Assembly: GCA_024684085.1 (NCBI GenBank)
Contig: JAIKXM010000021.1
Location: 1 to 64,000 of the forward strand
Length of the DNA stretch: 64,000 nt
Origin: Lachnospiraceae bacterium
GTDB lineage: Bacteria > Bacillota > Clostridia > Lachnospirales > Lachnospiraceae
Direction: 5' to 3'
In this document: one piece after another, positions 27,358 through 35,383 of the stretch
How the letters are laid out: the number at the start of each line of letters is the position of its first letter
Position numbering within the stretch: position 1 is the first letter of the stretch
Made by a program: the position numbers and the translations under genes
Notes under the pieces: model-generated
Database searches by the model: none
Seen by the model: only the letters and a program-made list of their open reading frames with translations
Told to the model about the DNA's origin: nothing

Positions 27358-27393
27358 GAAGCCTCAGAGATTCGCCTCTGGGGCTTCTTTTAA
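27358..27393 (+). terminator. Terminator between pflB and pflA
   Basis: Stem GAAGCCTCAGAG with GCCTCTGGGGCTTC (27358-27388, one bulge) followed by four T's. It probably lets most transcripts stop after pflB, with read-through supplying lower levels of the activase. Confidence 0.8.
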
Positions 27394-27408
27394 GAAAAGG
27401 AGATTACT

Positions 27409-28161
27409 ATGGGAAATGCATCGGAAGATAAAGTAAGAGGAATAGTTCATTCGACCGAGAGTTTTGGTGGTGCTGACGGCCCGGGGCTTCGTTATATCGT
27501 CTTCCTACAGGGCTGTAGGATGCGTTGCCGTTATTGCCACAATCCTGAGACATGGAGCACAGAAGGCGGTACGCCTATGACCGCTGAAGAGGTTGTGGAG
27601 AAGGCTCTTCGTTATAAGACATATTGGAGAAACGGCGGTGGCATAACCGTAAGCGGTGGAGAAGCTCTGCTTCAGATCGATTTCCTGCTGGATCTCTTCA
27701 GACTCTGCAAGAAGAAGGGTATCAATACCTGTCTTGATACATCCGGCAATCCTTTTACAAGAGAAGAGCCGTTTTTCTCTAAGTTCAATGAGTTGATGGA
27801 GCTTACGGATCTGTTCATTCTTGATATCAAGCAGATAGATGATGAAAAACATAAGGCACTTACAGGATTCAGCAATGCCAATATACTGGATATGGCGACC
27901 TATCTGTCTGACAACGGTAAGTCGATGTGGATACGTCACGTATTAGTGCCCGGTATCACAACAGATGAAGGTGATCTTCGCAGACTTGCAGAATTTGTTG
28001 GCGGTCTTAAGACAGTTACGAGGAAGGAGATACTTCCTTATCATACTCTTGGAGTGGCAGAATATAAGAGAATGGGAATTCCTTACTCTCTTGAAGGAGT
28101 TAACCCTCCTACCAAGGAAGAGGTGACACTGGCCAGGGAGATCCTTGGAACGGACAATTAA
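27409..28161 (+). CDS. pflA: Pyruvate formate-lyase activating enzyme (radical SAM)
   Basis: 250 residues. The radical-SAM motif CRMRCRYC (Cys36, Cys40, Cys43; the CxxxCxxC arrangement that holds the 4Fe-4S cluster) is followed by HNPETW, and the GGGITVSGGEALLQ SAM-binding segment matches PflA. It uses SAM to abstract a hydrogen from Gly735 of PflB, switching the lyase on under anaerobic conditions. AAGGAG precedes the ATG. It is downstream of pflB with a terminator in the 95-bp gap and no obvious separate promoter. Confidence 0.96.
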   Translation: MGNASEDKVRGIVHSTESFGGADGPGLRYIVFLQGCRMRCRYCHNPETWSTEGGTPMTAEEVVEKALRYKTYWRNGGGITVSGGEALLQIDFLLDLFRLCKKKGINTCLDTSGNPFTREEPFFSKFNELMELTDLFILDIKQIDDEKHKALTGFSNANILDMATYLSDNGKSMWIRHVLVPGITTDEGDLRRLAEFVGGLKTVTRKEILPYHTLGVAEYKRMGIPYSLEGVNPPTKEEVTLAREILGTDN

Positions 28162-28245
28162 ACAGGCGGTTGGCTGTGATTTGTTGCGCATATAAGCTTC
28201 TTATTGCCTGATTTTGTCGTGTTTGACGCATATGACTGAAATAAG

Positions 28246-28274
28246 TTTACTTGTTTTTGGGGGGATGATATAAT
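28246..28274 (+). promoter_or_regulatory. Probable promoter of the 28460 gene
   Basis: TTTACT (28246-28251), 17 bp, TATAAT (28269-28274). The implied leader is about 180 nt. I see no riboswitch in it. The 300-bp gap 28162-28459 otherwise holds nothing recognisable. Confidence 0.5.
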
Positions 28275-28459
28275 AAACGCGTTTTTACGGGGTCTGTTTC
28301 TTGTGTTCTTTTAGGGCCTGATTTTGACCTGAGGAGAAGCAGACTGACTGTAAGAATATATGTAGCAGGTGGAATGGTTTGAGATTGGCCAATCAATGCT
28401 TTGGTTTTTCGAATCTTACACAGTGGAGAAGTTGTCGATTTCGATGAGGAGAAGAGAAG

Positions 28460-29938
28460 ATGGATAGTAACAACATGCAGTACGGCGGTGGCGATATGTA
28501 TAACGGCGGCGGCAGTGATACTTCTGATAATACCAGAAGCAATGGACCTGTATCTGCCTGGGAAAGTGCTACGAGTAATTCCGGAGATGGCGGATCGGTA
28601 TATGTGCCTTATACAGGACCTGTTGAGGAAGATAAAAAGGGCAAGGCAGGACTTGTTGCAGGAATCATACTTGCTGTGATCCTGTTACTTGGATGCGGTG
28701 CATTTGCAGCTTATAAGCTGGTATTTGATAAACCTATGAATAAGGTCGCACTTGCTACTCAGGCAACTATTAAAGAAGATGGTCTTCTTAATACGCTTTC
28801 AGCAGTCGCTTCGGTAAGCAAGAATGATGAGATCACTGAGGAATTTGTAATTAAGTATACAGCATCAGGTGTTTCGGCGGATATAACGGGTTCAGTGGCC
28901 GTTGATATGAGCGAAGGTCTCATGGGCGGCGAGGCCGTTGTAACCGGAGCAGGCGCAGAACAGAATGTATCTTATTATATGAACGATCGTAAGATGCAGT
29001 TTTATGCTCCCGGACTTATTGATAAGCGTTTTGAATATGATTTTACCAAGAATAATACCGGGTATCTGAATAATCTGTTATATTCTGTAAACGGTTCTTC
29101 TACTGCTGATCTTAATGAGGCGCTCAGCGCTTTTGTAGAACTTGAGAAAAAAACGGGCGAATTAAGAGATAGCCGTTCAGCCAGCTTTACAGAGGCACTT
29201 AATGCATTGGATTGTCGTAAGGCTGATCCGCGTGAAATGGAGATAGACGGGCAGACTGTTAAGGCTGACGGATATGAGATAATAATAACTCCCGAATCTG
29301 CAACAAAACTCGGTGAAGCATTTTCGTTCGACGGTGAAGACGAAGACTTAAAAGCAATATATGAGAAATACCTTGGGGCACTTGGACGCTTGGCCGGCGA
29401 GGATGCATCAGATCTTCTTGCTGAGACTGAGACTGACTTCGAGGAATTGGCTAATTCAAGCTTCTATGTGTATCTCTACAAGGGTAAGCTTGCATGTGTA
29501 TATCTTCCCGGTACTGATGGTGATATGGTTCTTGAGTTAAATGGCGGTGATAAGAGAACTTCCAATATGGTTCTGACTGTTAATGCGTCCGGAGAATCGT
29601 TTAATATTACCAAGACCAGCTCTATGAGCAATAACACAGAGATAGGTTCATATATCATAGATGGTCAGACTTATGTATATACTTATGATGCAACTACAGG
29701 AGATGGTTCTGTTGATCTTGGATCAGGTGTCGTTAAGTTCAACATCAAGCCTCAGAACGGTAACGAAGTTATATTTGGATTTAATTATTCTGGAGACGAT
29801 TCAGTAATGGATGTATCCTTTAAAATGAAGCCCGGTGCTGATATCAAGGAGATCACTTCAGGTACTGTATTTGATCTTGGTAATGCAAGTGAATCGGATT
29901 ATGAAGCTCTGATAAAGAGTGCTGTTCTTGGAATGTAA
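28460..29938 (+). CDS. Single-pass membrane protein with a large external domain, unknown function
   Basis: 492 residues. A Gly/Ser/Asn/Asp-rich cytoplasmic N-terminus (1-60), one membrane helix (about 63-88, GLVAGIILAVILLLGCGAFAAYKLVF) after a KKGK stop, then a roughly 400-residue exterior beta-rich domain with repeated YxMNDxKMxFYAP- and VYLYKGKLACVYLP-like strands. The plan recalls uncharacterised clostridial proteins with a zinc-ribbon or Gly-rich tail inside and a sensor-like domain outside, but no family is recognised. GAGGAGAAGAGAAG precedes the ATG. A palindrome (GTAATG-TT-style, 29936-29951) follows the stop. Confidence 0.75.
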   Translation: MDSNNMQYGGGDMYNGGGSDTSDNTRSNGPVSAWESATSNSGDGGSVYVPYTGPVEEDKKGKAGLVAGIILAVILLLGCGAFAAYKLVFDKPMNKVALATQATIKEDGLLNTLSAVASVSKNDEITEEFVIKYTASGVSADITGSVAVDMSEGLMGGEAVVTGAGAEQNVSYYMNDRKMQFYAPGLIDKRFEYDFTKNNTGYLNNLLYSVNGSSTADLNEALSAFVELEKKTGELRDSRSASFTEALNALDCRKADPREMEIDGQTVKADGYEIIITPESATKLGEAFSFDGEDEDLKAIYEKYLGALGRLAGEDASDLLAETETDFEELANSSFYVYLYKGKLACVYLPGTDGDMVLELNGGDKRTSNMVLTVNASGESFNITKTSSMSNNTEIGSYIIDGQTYVYTYDATTGDGSVDLGSGVVKFNIKPQNGNEVIFGFNYSGDDSVMDVSFKMKPGADIKEITSGTVFDLGNASESDYEALIKSAVLGM

Positions 29939-29999
29939 TGTTTACATTACCGGGACAGATTAACAAATATTTATAATTCTTAAATAAGAATAAAGAGTG

Positions 30000-30028
30000 T
30001 TTACAATACATTCCGGTTGTGATAAAAG
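30000..30028 (+). promoter_or_regulatory. Promoter of the 30082 gene
   Basis: TTTACA (30000-30005), 17 bp, TAAAAG (30023-30028), giving a leader of about 45 nt with AGGGGG near the ATG. Confidence 0.5.
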
Positions 30029-30081
30029 TATTGTACCTGCTTAAGTTCATATAACACTATTCTGAACCTAAGGGGGTATCT

Positions 30082-32100
30082 ATGATATTAGATTTTATGA
30101 ATCACAGGGGATCCCAAAAGGGATCCCCTATTTCTTTTGTTCCAACATTGTTGAAGGCAGTAAGCCTAATGCTTATCTTAAGTATAACGGCTTCGAATCT
30201 GGTCTTGCCGGAGGTGGTTGTCTATGCTTATGAAGGCATGGATCTTGCGTCTGATATACACCATATACATACCGGAGATCGTAATTCCGGTGGCGGATGT
30301 TATACAAAGGCTCATTATAAGAATGTCCAGGTTGGTGTAAGAGAGGAACGCTGTGGCGGTAATATTCCCTATGCCGGCCCGTGGAAGGATGAGAATAATA
30401 ATGATTACTATGTGGGCATCTGTGAGAGGTGTGGTGAGCGGTATGTCGGTAATGGAACGACAACTACCTGTCCCAAGATAATCAGCCGCACGCCTGTCTA
30501 TGAGAAACGTCTTGATTATTATTCAACAGAATGCGGACTTGAAGACGGCGAGAAGATAGGAACACTGTGGGCGCATCTTGATACAGTAGACTGGACAAGA
30601 GAAGTTAAGTTTACATACGGGTGCGAATCGGACGGCAGAGTGGATCTTAGTGCTATCACATATACCTTTGATAATAATGCTGTAAGCACCGGTGAGGAAA
30701 TTGTTACGGAGAATGGCGAACATAGTCTTAGAGCCGTTGTTAACGATAATACAGTAGTAGATGATCTTACTGTCAATATATCTAAGATAGACAGAGTTGC
30801 ACCGCTAATAACCAGGGCTGATAAGCGTGGTGGAGATAATGTAGCAAGTGAGAAGATCGAAGTTGCTGCTCTTGATGAAGGCTGCGGTCTGGCCGATCAG
30901 CCCTATTCTTTCGATGGTGGCAGGACATATGTAAGTGAAGCCGGTCTGGATGTTCGTCATAATGCGACCTTTAACATCATGGTAAGGGATAAGCTTGGCA
31001 ATACGAGTAACAGGTCAGTTACGGTTGATAATATTGATGACGCACCGCCTGTTGCGGAAGCTGTTCTGTCTGAGAACGGCAAGACGACCGGGCCTGTTAC
31101 GATAATAGTTAATGCAAGGGATGTTAACCCTAAGGGCGGTGAAGGCATAGGACTTGCTGATGAAGCTTATTCGTTCAATAACGGAAGTACATGGCAGAAG
31201 AGTAATGAATACAGGGTTGAAGCGAATGGAACTTTTGCTATAAAGGTAAGGGATAAAAACGGTAATGCAACATCGCTGACTGCCACAGTCAATAATATAT
31301 ATAAGCCTGAACCTACGCCGGTTCCGACTTCGTCTCCGGATGATAACGATAAACCTCAGGATGATAAAAACGGAAAAAACGGTGATGATAAGAAGGACGA
31401 TAAGCCGGATGGTAATACGGGAGGCAATGATCCCGACAGAAAAGGTTCGGATGATAACGGAGGAAGACCGGGGACGGATGATCCTTCAAACGGAGATTCC
31501 GGTAATGACCCGGGAAGAGATCCCGGACAAAAAGGTAAGACTCCTGCGCCAACTCCTGTTAAGCCGAGGAAGAGTACGGCGGATCCTGATAAGAACAATG
31601 TAAAACCTTTAATTACACCGTCCATAAGCCCGAAAACGGTTAAGTCATCATCTGATAATGACAAGACGGTCAAAGAAGAACGGATGGTTAGAGACAGACA
31701 ACTTGCAGCATCACCTGAAATAGATGATGGGAAGCTGAAGAAGAGTAATACTATGTGGGACTTTGATTCATGGGGCGATTATCTGTTGTTACTATCCATG
31801 ATCATAGCAGGCATAGCACTTTTGATACTTATCGGCGCAGGTACGCTTGCGGTCACTGTAAGGGATTACGGTTCGACAGAGAAGAAACTGTTAGGAATAG
31901 CCTTCGTTACATGCAGGAACGGAAGTTATGAGATCAAGCTTCGTGAGGAACTCATTGGCAGGGCGTCTACGGGACGACTCGGACTTCACATTAATCCGGT
32001 CTTTGTGATGCTTCATAAGGGTGAGAAGATCTTCGTTACTCCATTCGATGGTAACGGCAGATGTGAGAAGGTACAGAGTAAGATCGTAGTTGACCTTTAA
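30082..32100 (+). CDS. Membrane-anchored surface protein with Ig-like repeats and a cytoplasmic tail
   Basis: 672 residues. Signal peptide about 1-50 (hydrophobic core LLKAVSLMLILSITASNLVL), a Cys-rich N-terminal domain (about 60-200, including CERCGERY), two homologous Ig-like modules (about 235-330 and 331-415, each with GLADxxYSFxxGxTW and ending KxGNxTxxxTVxNI), a Pro/Asp/Gly/Lys-rich linker (420-540), one membrane helix (about 567-593) and an 80-residue cytoplasmic tail. This reads as a cell-wall-spanning receptor or scaffold; no family name is certain. AGGGGG lies before the ATG. Its first codons contain a perfect terminator-like hairpin (30106-30129). It follows the 28460 gene with its own promoter. 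Confidence 0.75.
   Translation: MILDFMNHRGSQKGSPISFVPTLLKAVSLMLILSITASNLVLPEVVVYAYEGMDLASDIHHIHTGDRNSGGGCYTKAHYKNVQVGVREERCGGNIPYAGPWKDENNNDYYVGICERCGERYVGNGTTTTCPKIISRTPVYEKRLDYYSTECGLEDGEKIGTLWAHLDTVDWTREVKFTYGCESDGRVDLSAITYTFDNNAVSTGEEIVTENGEHSLRAVVNDNTVVDDLTVNISKIDRVAPLITRADKRGGDNVASEKIEVAALDEGCGLADQPYSFDGGRTYVSEAGLDVRHNATFNIMVRDKLGNTSNRSVTVDNIDDAPPVAEAVLSENGKTTGPVTIIVNARDVNPKGGEGIGLADEAYSFNNGSTWQKSNEYRVEANGTFAIKVRDKNGNATSLTATVNNIYKPEPTPVPTSSPDDNDKPQDDKNGKNGDDKKDDKPDGNTGGNDPDRKGSDDNGGRPGTDDPSNGDSGNDPGRDPGQKGKTPAPTPVKPRKSTADPDKNNVKPLITPSISPKTVKSSSDNDKTVKEERMVRDRQLAASPEIDDGKLKKSNTMWDFDSWGDYLLLLSMIIAGIALLILIGAGTLAVTVRDYGSTEKKLLGIAFVTCRNGSYEIKLREELIGRASTGRLGLHINPVFVMLHKGEKIFVTPFDGNGRCEKVQSKIVVDL
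30106..30138 (+). promoter_or_regulatory. Hairpin inside the first codons of the 30082 gene
   Basis: Perfect 10-bp stem AGGGGATCCC/GGGATCCCCT with an AAAA loop, followed by ATTTCTTTT. It begins only 24 bp after the start codon, so it could attenuate transcription or restrict translation; it could also be a neutral palindrome. Confidence 0.45.
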
Positions 32101-32182
32101 GTGAATTATAGAAGCAATTTATGTGAATGATGGTTAATTGTTTTTAATAATGGCAGATGAGGTCCGATTGTCATTATTGGTG

Positions 32183-32210
32183 AAAAGGGGAGCACGGCTC
32201 CCCTTTTTGT
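32183..32210 (+). terminator. Terminator of the 30082 gene
   Basis: Stem AAAAGGGGAGC/GCTCCCCTTTT with an ACG loop, then T's. Confidence 0.9.
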
Positions 32211-32268
32211 GTAATAGAGGGGAGGCTTTGACTTTTGAAGAGTGACACACGTGAAAGATTGAAGTGAA

Positions 32269-32327
32269 CAAAAACGCTGCACTAAGGATGCGCACTCGCG
32301 CGAAAGGCAGATGCAAAGCATTCTTTC
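32269..32327. repeat. Dispersed intergenic repeat with a GCGCACTCGCGCG core, copy 2
   Basis: Partner of 4611-4670 in the same orientation: ACAAAAACGCT, CTAAGGATGCGCACTCGCGCG and AAGGCAGATG are shared. It again sits between a terminator and the promoter of the next gene. Confidence 0.6.
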
Positions 32328-32357
32328 TATATTTCTATATATATTCATACATATTTT

Positions 32358-32366
32358 TGCTATAAT
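32358..32366 (+). promoter_or_regulatory. Extended -10 promoter before hisC
   Basis: TTTGCTATAAT includes TGC-TATAAT (an extended -10, 32361-32366 for TATAAT). No clear -35. The leader to the hisC ATG is about 85 nt. Confidence 0.45.
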
Positions 32367-32459
32367 ATTATTTTGGAGTTATTTGTAAAGATATCGGTAC
32401 AGGTGTTGTATTAAGCTCTGTACCATTGATCTGATTAGTATGATCGAGGAGGATCAGTT

Positions 32460-33515
32460 ATGAGTTGGGAAGCTAATGTTCGTCAGGTTATTCCTTATGT
32501 TCCGGGAGAACAGCCTAAGAAGAAGGTTATTAAACTGAATACCAATGAGAATCCGTATCCGCCTTCGCAGAAGGTTAAGAAGGCACTTGAAGATTTTGAT
32601 ATAGATAAGCTGAGATTGTATCCCGATGTTAATGCGGGTGAACTTGGTGAAGGACTGGCAAGGTATTATAATGTGTTGCCGGAACAGACTTTTGTGGGAG
32701 TCGGAAGCGATGACGTACTTGCGACGGCTTTCCTTACTTTCTTCAATTCGGATAAGCCGATTTTGTTCCCTGAGATAACCTATTCTTTCTATGATGTGTG
32801 GGCGAATCTCTACAATATCCCTTTCAAACAGGTTGAGATGGATGAAAACTTCAGGATTCGCAAGGAAGATTATTATGGAGAGAACGGCGGTATCGTGATC
32901 CCTAATCCCAATGCACCCACCGGTCTTGCCAAGGATCCCGGGGATATTGAGGATATAATCAGACACAATCCTGACAGTGTTGTTATAATCGACGAGGCTT
33001 ATGTGGACTTTGGCGCGACATCTGTCCTTCCTCTTATCAATAAATACGACAATCTTCTTGTGGTTCAGACTTTTTCTAAGTCAAGGAGCATGGCAGGTGC
33101 GAGGATCGGTATGGCTTTCGGCAGTAAGAAGCTCATTAAGTATCTGAATGATGTTAAGTTCTCGATCAATTCATACACGATGAATATCTTAACCGTGACC
33201 GCCGGCAAGGCTATGCTGGATGATGACGGGTACTTTAAGGATACGGTTGAAAAGATAGTCGCTACCAGAGAGAGGGTTAAGAAGGAACTTAAGGCTCTTG
33301 ATTTTGAATTTCCTGACAGCAAGAGTAACTTCATCTTTGCCCGGCATAAGAGTGTGCCTGCTGTCGATATCCTCAATGCCGCAAGGGAAGAGGGGATATA
33401 TCTCAGACATTTCAAGAAGCCTGAGAGGATCAATGATTATCTCCGCATAAGTATCGGCACGGATGAAGAGATGGATAGTTTGGTCGATTTTTTAAAGGGA
33501 TTTCTGGGTAGATAG
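32460..33515 (+). CDS. hisC: Histidinol-phosphate aminotransferase
   Basis: 351 residues, fold-type I PLP enzyme. It converts imidazole-acetol phosphate and glutamate to histidinol phosphate in histidine synthesis. The N-terminal KLNTNENPYPPS, NPNAPTG, the IIDEAYVDF segment and the Schiff-base Lys207 in FSKSRSMAGARIG are diagnostic; RISIGTDEEM near the end contains the carboxylate-binding Arg. GAGGAGG precedes the ATG. No other his genes are beside it; it is followed directly by a methyltransferase and hslO, so in this place it may also serve as a general aromatic or phosphoamino aminotransferase. Confidence 0.92.
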   Translation: MSWEANVRQVIPYVPGEQPKKKVIKLNTNENPYPPSQKVKKALEDFDIDKLRLYPDVNAGELGEGLARYYNVLPEQTFVGVGSDDVLATAFLTFFNSDKPILFPEITYSFYDVWANLYNIPFKQVEMDENFRIRKEDYYGENGGIVIPNPNAPTGLAKDPGDIEDIIRHNPDSVVIIDEAYVDFGATSVLPLINKYDNLLVVQTFSKSRSMAGARIGMAFGSKKLIKYLNDVKFSINSYTMNILTVTAGKAMLDDDGYFKDTVEKIVATRERVKKELKALDFEFPDSKSNFIFARHKSVPAVDILNAAREEGIYLRHFKKPERINDYLRISIGTDEEMDSLVDFLKGFLGR

Positions 33516-33516
33516 A

Positions 33517-34266
33517 ATGGAAGCGTACAGCGATTTTGCATATGTATATGACCTGTTTATGGAAGATGTTCCTTATAAAAAATGGGCGACTAAGATATCC
33601 GGCGACCTTGGATCGTACGGAGTGACCGCGGGCGATCTTGTCCTCGATCTCGGATGCGGAACGGGCATATTCACCAGGTTGCTTCAGGATAAGGGCTATG
33701 ACATGATCGGCGTGGACAATTCCGCGGATATGTTGAATGTGGCTAATCGCGATTCCGAGGGTATTCTGTATCTGATGCAGGATATGCGTGAGTTTGAGCT
33801 CTACGGAACCGTTAAGGCGGTCGTGAGCGTCTGTGATTCGATCAATTATATTACTGCGGGCGATGAGTTGATCTCATGTTTTGCATTGGTCAACAATTAC
33901 CTCGATCCCGGCGGGATATTTATCTTTGATTTCAATACGGTTCACAAGTATCGTGATGTTATCGGAGATGCGACGATAGCCGAGAATCGTCCCGAGGCAA
34001 GCTTCATATGGATGAACTACTATGACGAGGACAGCCATATCAACGAATATGATCTTACCTTTTTTATAAAAGAGGGGGAACTGTATCGAAAGCATGACGA
34101 GACGCATGTCCAGCGCGGATATGAGCTCGATGAGATGAAAGCGTTTGTTGCGATGTCGGGACTTACCTTTATTAAGGCAGTGGATGCCGATACAGGTGAA
34201 GAGCCTGATGAGAACAGTGAGAGAATATATATTTACGCCCGTGAGTGTGGGAAAGAGAGGTTATAG
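33517..34266 (+). CDS. SAM-dependent methyltransferase, class I
   Basis: 249 residues. Rossmann motif I VLDLGCGTG near residue 45, motif II GVDNSADML near 70, and the acidic/aromatic FIFDFNT segment near 145 (usually at the end of motif III/IV). The substrate cannot be inferred. The start lies one base after the hisC stop, and the stop abuts the hslO ATG, so the three genes share a transcript. Ribosome site weak, as expected for coupling. Confidence 0.85.
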   Translation: MEAYSDFAYVYDLFMEDVPYKKWATKISGDLGSYGVTAGDLVLDLGCGTGIFTRLLQDKGYDMIGVDNSADMLNVANRDSEGILYLMQDMREFELYGTVKAVVSVCDSINYITAGDELISCFALVNNYLDPGGIFIFDFNTVHKYRDVIGDATIAENRPEASFIWMNYYDEDSHINEYDLTFFIKEGELYRKHDETHVQRGYELDEMKAFVAMSGLTFIKAVDADTGEEPDENSERIYIYARECGKERL

Positions 34267-35151
34267 ATGGGAGATTATATGATCAGAGCGATTGCGGCCA
34301 ATGCCAATATCCGTGCTTTTGCGGCGGTATCCAAGGATACCGTGGAAGAGGCGAGGAAGAGGCATGACTTAAGCCCTGTTGCCTGTGCGGCACTTGGAAG
34401 ACTGCTTACCGGTGGTGCCATGATGGGCAGTATGCTGAAAAGCGAGGATGACCTGATCACTCTTCAGATAGCAGGTGACGGTCCGCTGGGCAATGTGATA
34501 GTTACTTCCGACAGTCATGGCCGCGTGAAGGGATTCGTCGGCAATCCTTCGGTAATGATGCCGCTTAATCCCATGGGTAAGCTTGATGTCGGAGGTGCGA
34601 TAGGTAAGGGAGTCCTTACTATCATCAAGGATATGGGACTTAAGGAGCCTTACGCAGGTCAGGTTGAGCTGCAGACGGGTGAGATAGCGGAGGATCTTAC
34701 ATATTACTTCGCAGTATCGGAGCAGGTTCCCTCTTGCGTGGGACTTGGAGTTCTGGTCAATACCAAGGACTCGACCGTCAGACAGGCGGGGGGATTCATT
34801 ATCCAGCTTATGCCGTTTGCAGATGATGAGATAATAGACAGGCTTGAGAAGAACATCAGGAGCCTTCCAAGTGTTACCACCATGTTGGATGAGGGCAAAG
34901 ATCCTGAGCAGATCCTTAAGCTTGTGCTGGATGGATTTGATATGGAGATCACGGATACGATGCCTCTGGAGTTCAAGTGTAACTGCGACAGAGACAGGAT
35001 CGAGAAGGCGCTTGTGAGTATCGGCCCCAAGGAGGTCCAGTCAATGATAGATGATGGCAAGCCGATAACGATGAACTGCCACTTCTGCAACACCGACTAT
35101 ACATTTGATATAGAAGAGCTGAAGAAAATTAAGGCATCCATGAAGCGATAA
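34267..35151 (+). CDS. hslO: Redox-regulated chaperone Hsp33
   Basis: 294 residues. The N-terminal domain has GRLLTGGAMMGSMLK and QIAGDGPLGNV; the C-terminal zinc domain has CNC about 237-239 and CHFC about 270-273 (CxC and CxxC), which bind zinc when reduced and form disulfides on oxidation to switch on holdase activity. GAGAGG lies before the ATG, which abuts the stop of the methyltransferase. Its last codons (MKR-stop) form the first unit of a tandem repeat that fills the next intergenic space. Confidence 0.95.
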   Translation: MGDYMIRAIAANANIRAFAAVSKDTVEEARKRHDLSPVACAALGRLLTGGAMMGSMLKSEDDLITLQIAGDGPLGNVIVTSDSHGRVKGFVGNPSVMMPLNPMGKLDVGGAIGKGVLTIIKDMGLKEPYAGQVELQTGEIAEDLTYYFAVSEQVPSCVGLGVLVNTKDSTVRQAGGFIIQLMPFADDEIIDRLEKNIRSLPSVTTMLDEGKDPEQILKLVLDGFDMEITDTMPLEFKCNCDRDRIEKALVSIGPKEVQSMIDDGKPITMNCHFCNTDYTFDIEELKKIKASMKR

Positions 35152-35370
35152 TTGACAAAAAGAAATGATTACGACCGGGTTGTTAATGAAGTGATGATCG
35201 AATATAGTCTAAGAAGATTGAGGCGTCTATGAAGCGCTGAATGGGTGGCAATAACAGGTCGTCTATGGAGCACTGATTGAACGATAATAACATGGTGTTT
35301 ATGAAGTGATGATCGATCAGAACCTAAGAAGTACGGATCATTCATGAAGAGTTGAATGGCTAATTATTAT
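35140..35370 (+). repeat. Degenerate tandem repeat beginning in the last codons of hslO
   Basis: Six units start with ATGAAGYGNTGAT-like sequence at 35140, 35186, 35229, 35265, 35301 and 35344 (steps 46, 43, 36, 36, 43). Units two and five share ATGAAGTGATGATCGA and CTAAGAAG; units three and four are 36 bp. The first unit is the hslO C-terminus and stop codon. No CRISPR-like constant repeat. Confidence 0.65.
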
Positions 35371-35383
35371 AAGGAGAACGGAT

